From Alphaproteobacteria bacterium (GTDB lineage: Bacteria; Pseudomonadota; Alphaproteobacteria; ATCC43930; CGMCC-115725): 6,607 nt of DNA. The position numbers and the translations under genes are program-made. Position 1 is the stretch's first letter; each line of letters starts with the position of its first letter. This document shows, one piece after another, positions 6,075-6,607 of the stretch. The stretch lies in assembly GCA_019237175.1 (NCBI GenBank), contig JAFAHP010000630.1:1-6607 (forward strand), written 5' to 3'. Below the pieces are notes generated by a model. It was not told the DNA's origin and ran no database searches. It worked only from the letters and a program-made list of their open reading frames with translations.

Positions 6075-6607
6075 TCAAGCCGGCTGCGGGTGCATCTCAA
6101 AGCCGGCCGGCCCGCCGGCGCGGCGGGCGGCGTCGGCCGGAGGCGGTGAGGTATCCCAGAGGTTGGCGTCGAAGCGCCAACCGTTGACGTCGTCGGCTTC
6201 GCGCGAAACGACATAAAGCAGGGGCGGGATCATCTCCTCCGGCTCGACGAGGCGCGGAGCGCGGCCTTCGCGGCTCATCGTGCGCATCTCCTCGGCCATG
6301 CCCGGCGTATTGGCGCCAGCACCGGGATTGACGATGTTGATCGTCAGGCCAGTTCCTTCGACCTCCTTGGCCCAGACCTCGGTCGCCATCTCGAGCGCCG
6401 CCTTCGAGGCGCCGTAGGGCGAGGTGTGCGGGCGGTTCATCGTGTCGAGCTTGGTCGTTACGTTGACGATGCGGCCCCAGCGCTGCCCGACCATATGGGG
6501 TGCGACACGGCGGGCCATCTGGTCGGCGGCGATGTAGTTGGTCTCGATAACGGCGCGCACGATCTCATCGGAGACTTGCCAGAATTTCTGTGGCTCGGCG
6601 CGCCGGT
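6075..6607 (-). CDS. SDR family oxidoreductase, C-terminal part (5' end beyond window)
   Basis: The last 176 residues of a second short-chain dehydrogenase; the Rossmann start with its glycine motif lies beyond the right edge. Numbering the visible residues from 1: N23 (TNYIAADQ) is the tetrad Asn; GRIVNVTTKLDTM (44-56) is the strand before the active site, with T51 where most SDRs have Ser; Y64 and K68 lie in YGASK; VNPGAGANTPGM (92-103) is the loop after the PG motif; and WRFDANLWD (143-151) replaces the usual SG..DGG end motif. A Pro/Ala/Arg-rich tail of about 25 residues ends at TGA 6075-6077. The frame is open to the edge, so the GTG at 6558-6560 is internal, not a start. From recall, related SDRs with NVTT before a PYG(A/P)SK motif exist, so the Thr is probably a subfamily trait. 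It is convergent with the symporter and shares no visible operon with it. Substrate unknown. Confidence 0.88.
   Translation of the reverse strand, partial: RRAEPQKFWQVSDEIVRAVIETNYIAADQMARRVAPHMVGQRWGRIVNVTTKLDTMNRPHTSPYGASKAALEMATEVWAKEVEGTGLTINIVNPGAGANTPGMAEEMRTMSREGRAPRLVEPEEMIPPLLYVVSREADDVNGWRFDANLWDTSPPPADAARRAGGPAGFEMHPQPA

Noticed and set aside
6110..6128. Perfect 8-bp GC hairpin (GCCCGCCG, 3-nt loop) as a terminator
   Set aside because: It lies within the coding tail of the second SDR and is not followed by a T-run on either strand; better explained by GC-rich Arg/Ala/Gly codons.

Overview
This is a GC-rich (about 60-65% by eye), densely coding bacterial fragment. Gene content and codon use resemble a proteobacterium such as an alphaproteobacterium, but the sequence does not settle the lineage. 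Both ends cut through genes. Five complete protein genes, two edge-truncated genes and one small broken gene were found.

Left half, minus strand (1-3138): reading leftward from a divergent intergenic region are a flavin-dependent aromatic monooxygenase of the 4-hydroxyphenylacetate 3-hydroxylase (HpaB) family, a luciferase-like (LLM) flavin/F420 oxidoreductase starting 8 nt after it, and, about 109 nt further on, the N-terminal part of a DyP-type heme peroxidase that runs off the left edge. Centre and right, plus strand (3213-5805): a short-chain dehydrogenase/reductase (SDR), a 72-residue DUF3311 membrane protein and a sodium:solute symporter (SSS) lie 27 and 7 nt apart and look like one operon. 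Right end, minus strand: a frameshifted small gene resembling a ribbon-helix-helix type antitoxin overlaps the last bases of the symporter gene, followed by the C-terminal 176 residues of a second SDR that enters from the right edge.

The back-to-back arrangement around the 74-nt region 3139-3212 suggests a small catabolic module. DUF3311 plus SSS would import a carboxylate, possibly an aromatic acid. The HpaB-like enzyme would hydroxylate a phenolic ring, and the LLM enzyme and NAD-type SDR would carry out further redox steps. The actual substrate cannot be read from the sequence. No HpaC-type flavin reductase, ring-cleavage dioxygenase or dedicated regulator is visible in the window.

The least ordinary items are the decayed antitoxin-like gene, whose two halves join perfectly with one base restored; the overlapping divergent promoter candidates with a Shine-Dalgarno-covering hairpin; the pairing of an HpaB-type enzyme with an LLM enzyme but no flavin reductase; and the Thr at the catalytic Ser position of the right-hand SDR. 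I saw no rRNA, tRNA, CRISPR array, insertion sequence or convincing intrinsic terminator.
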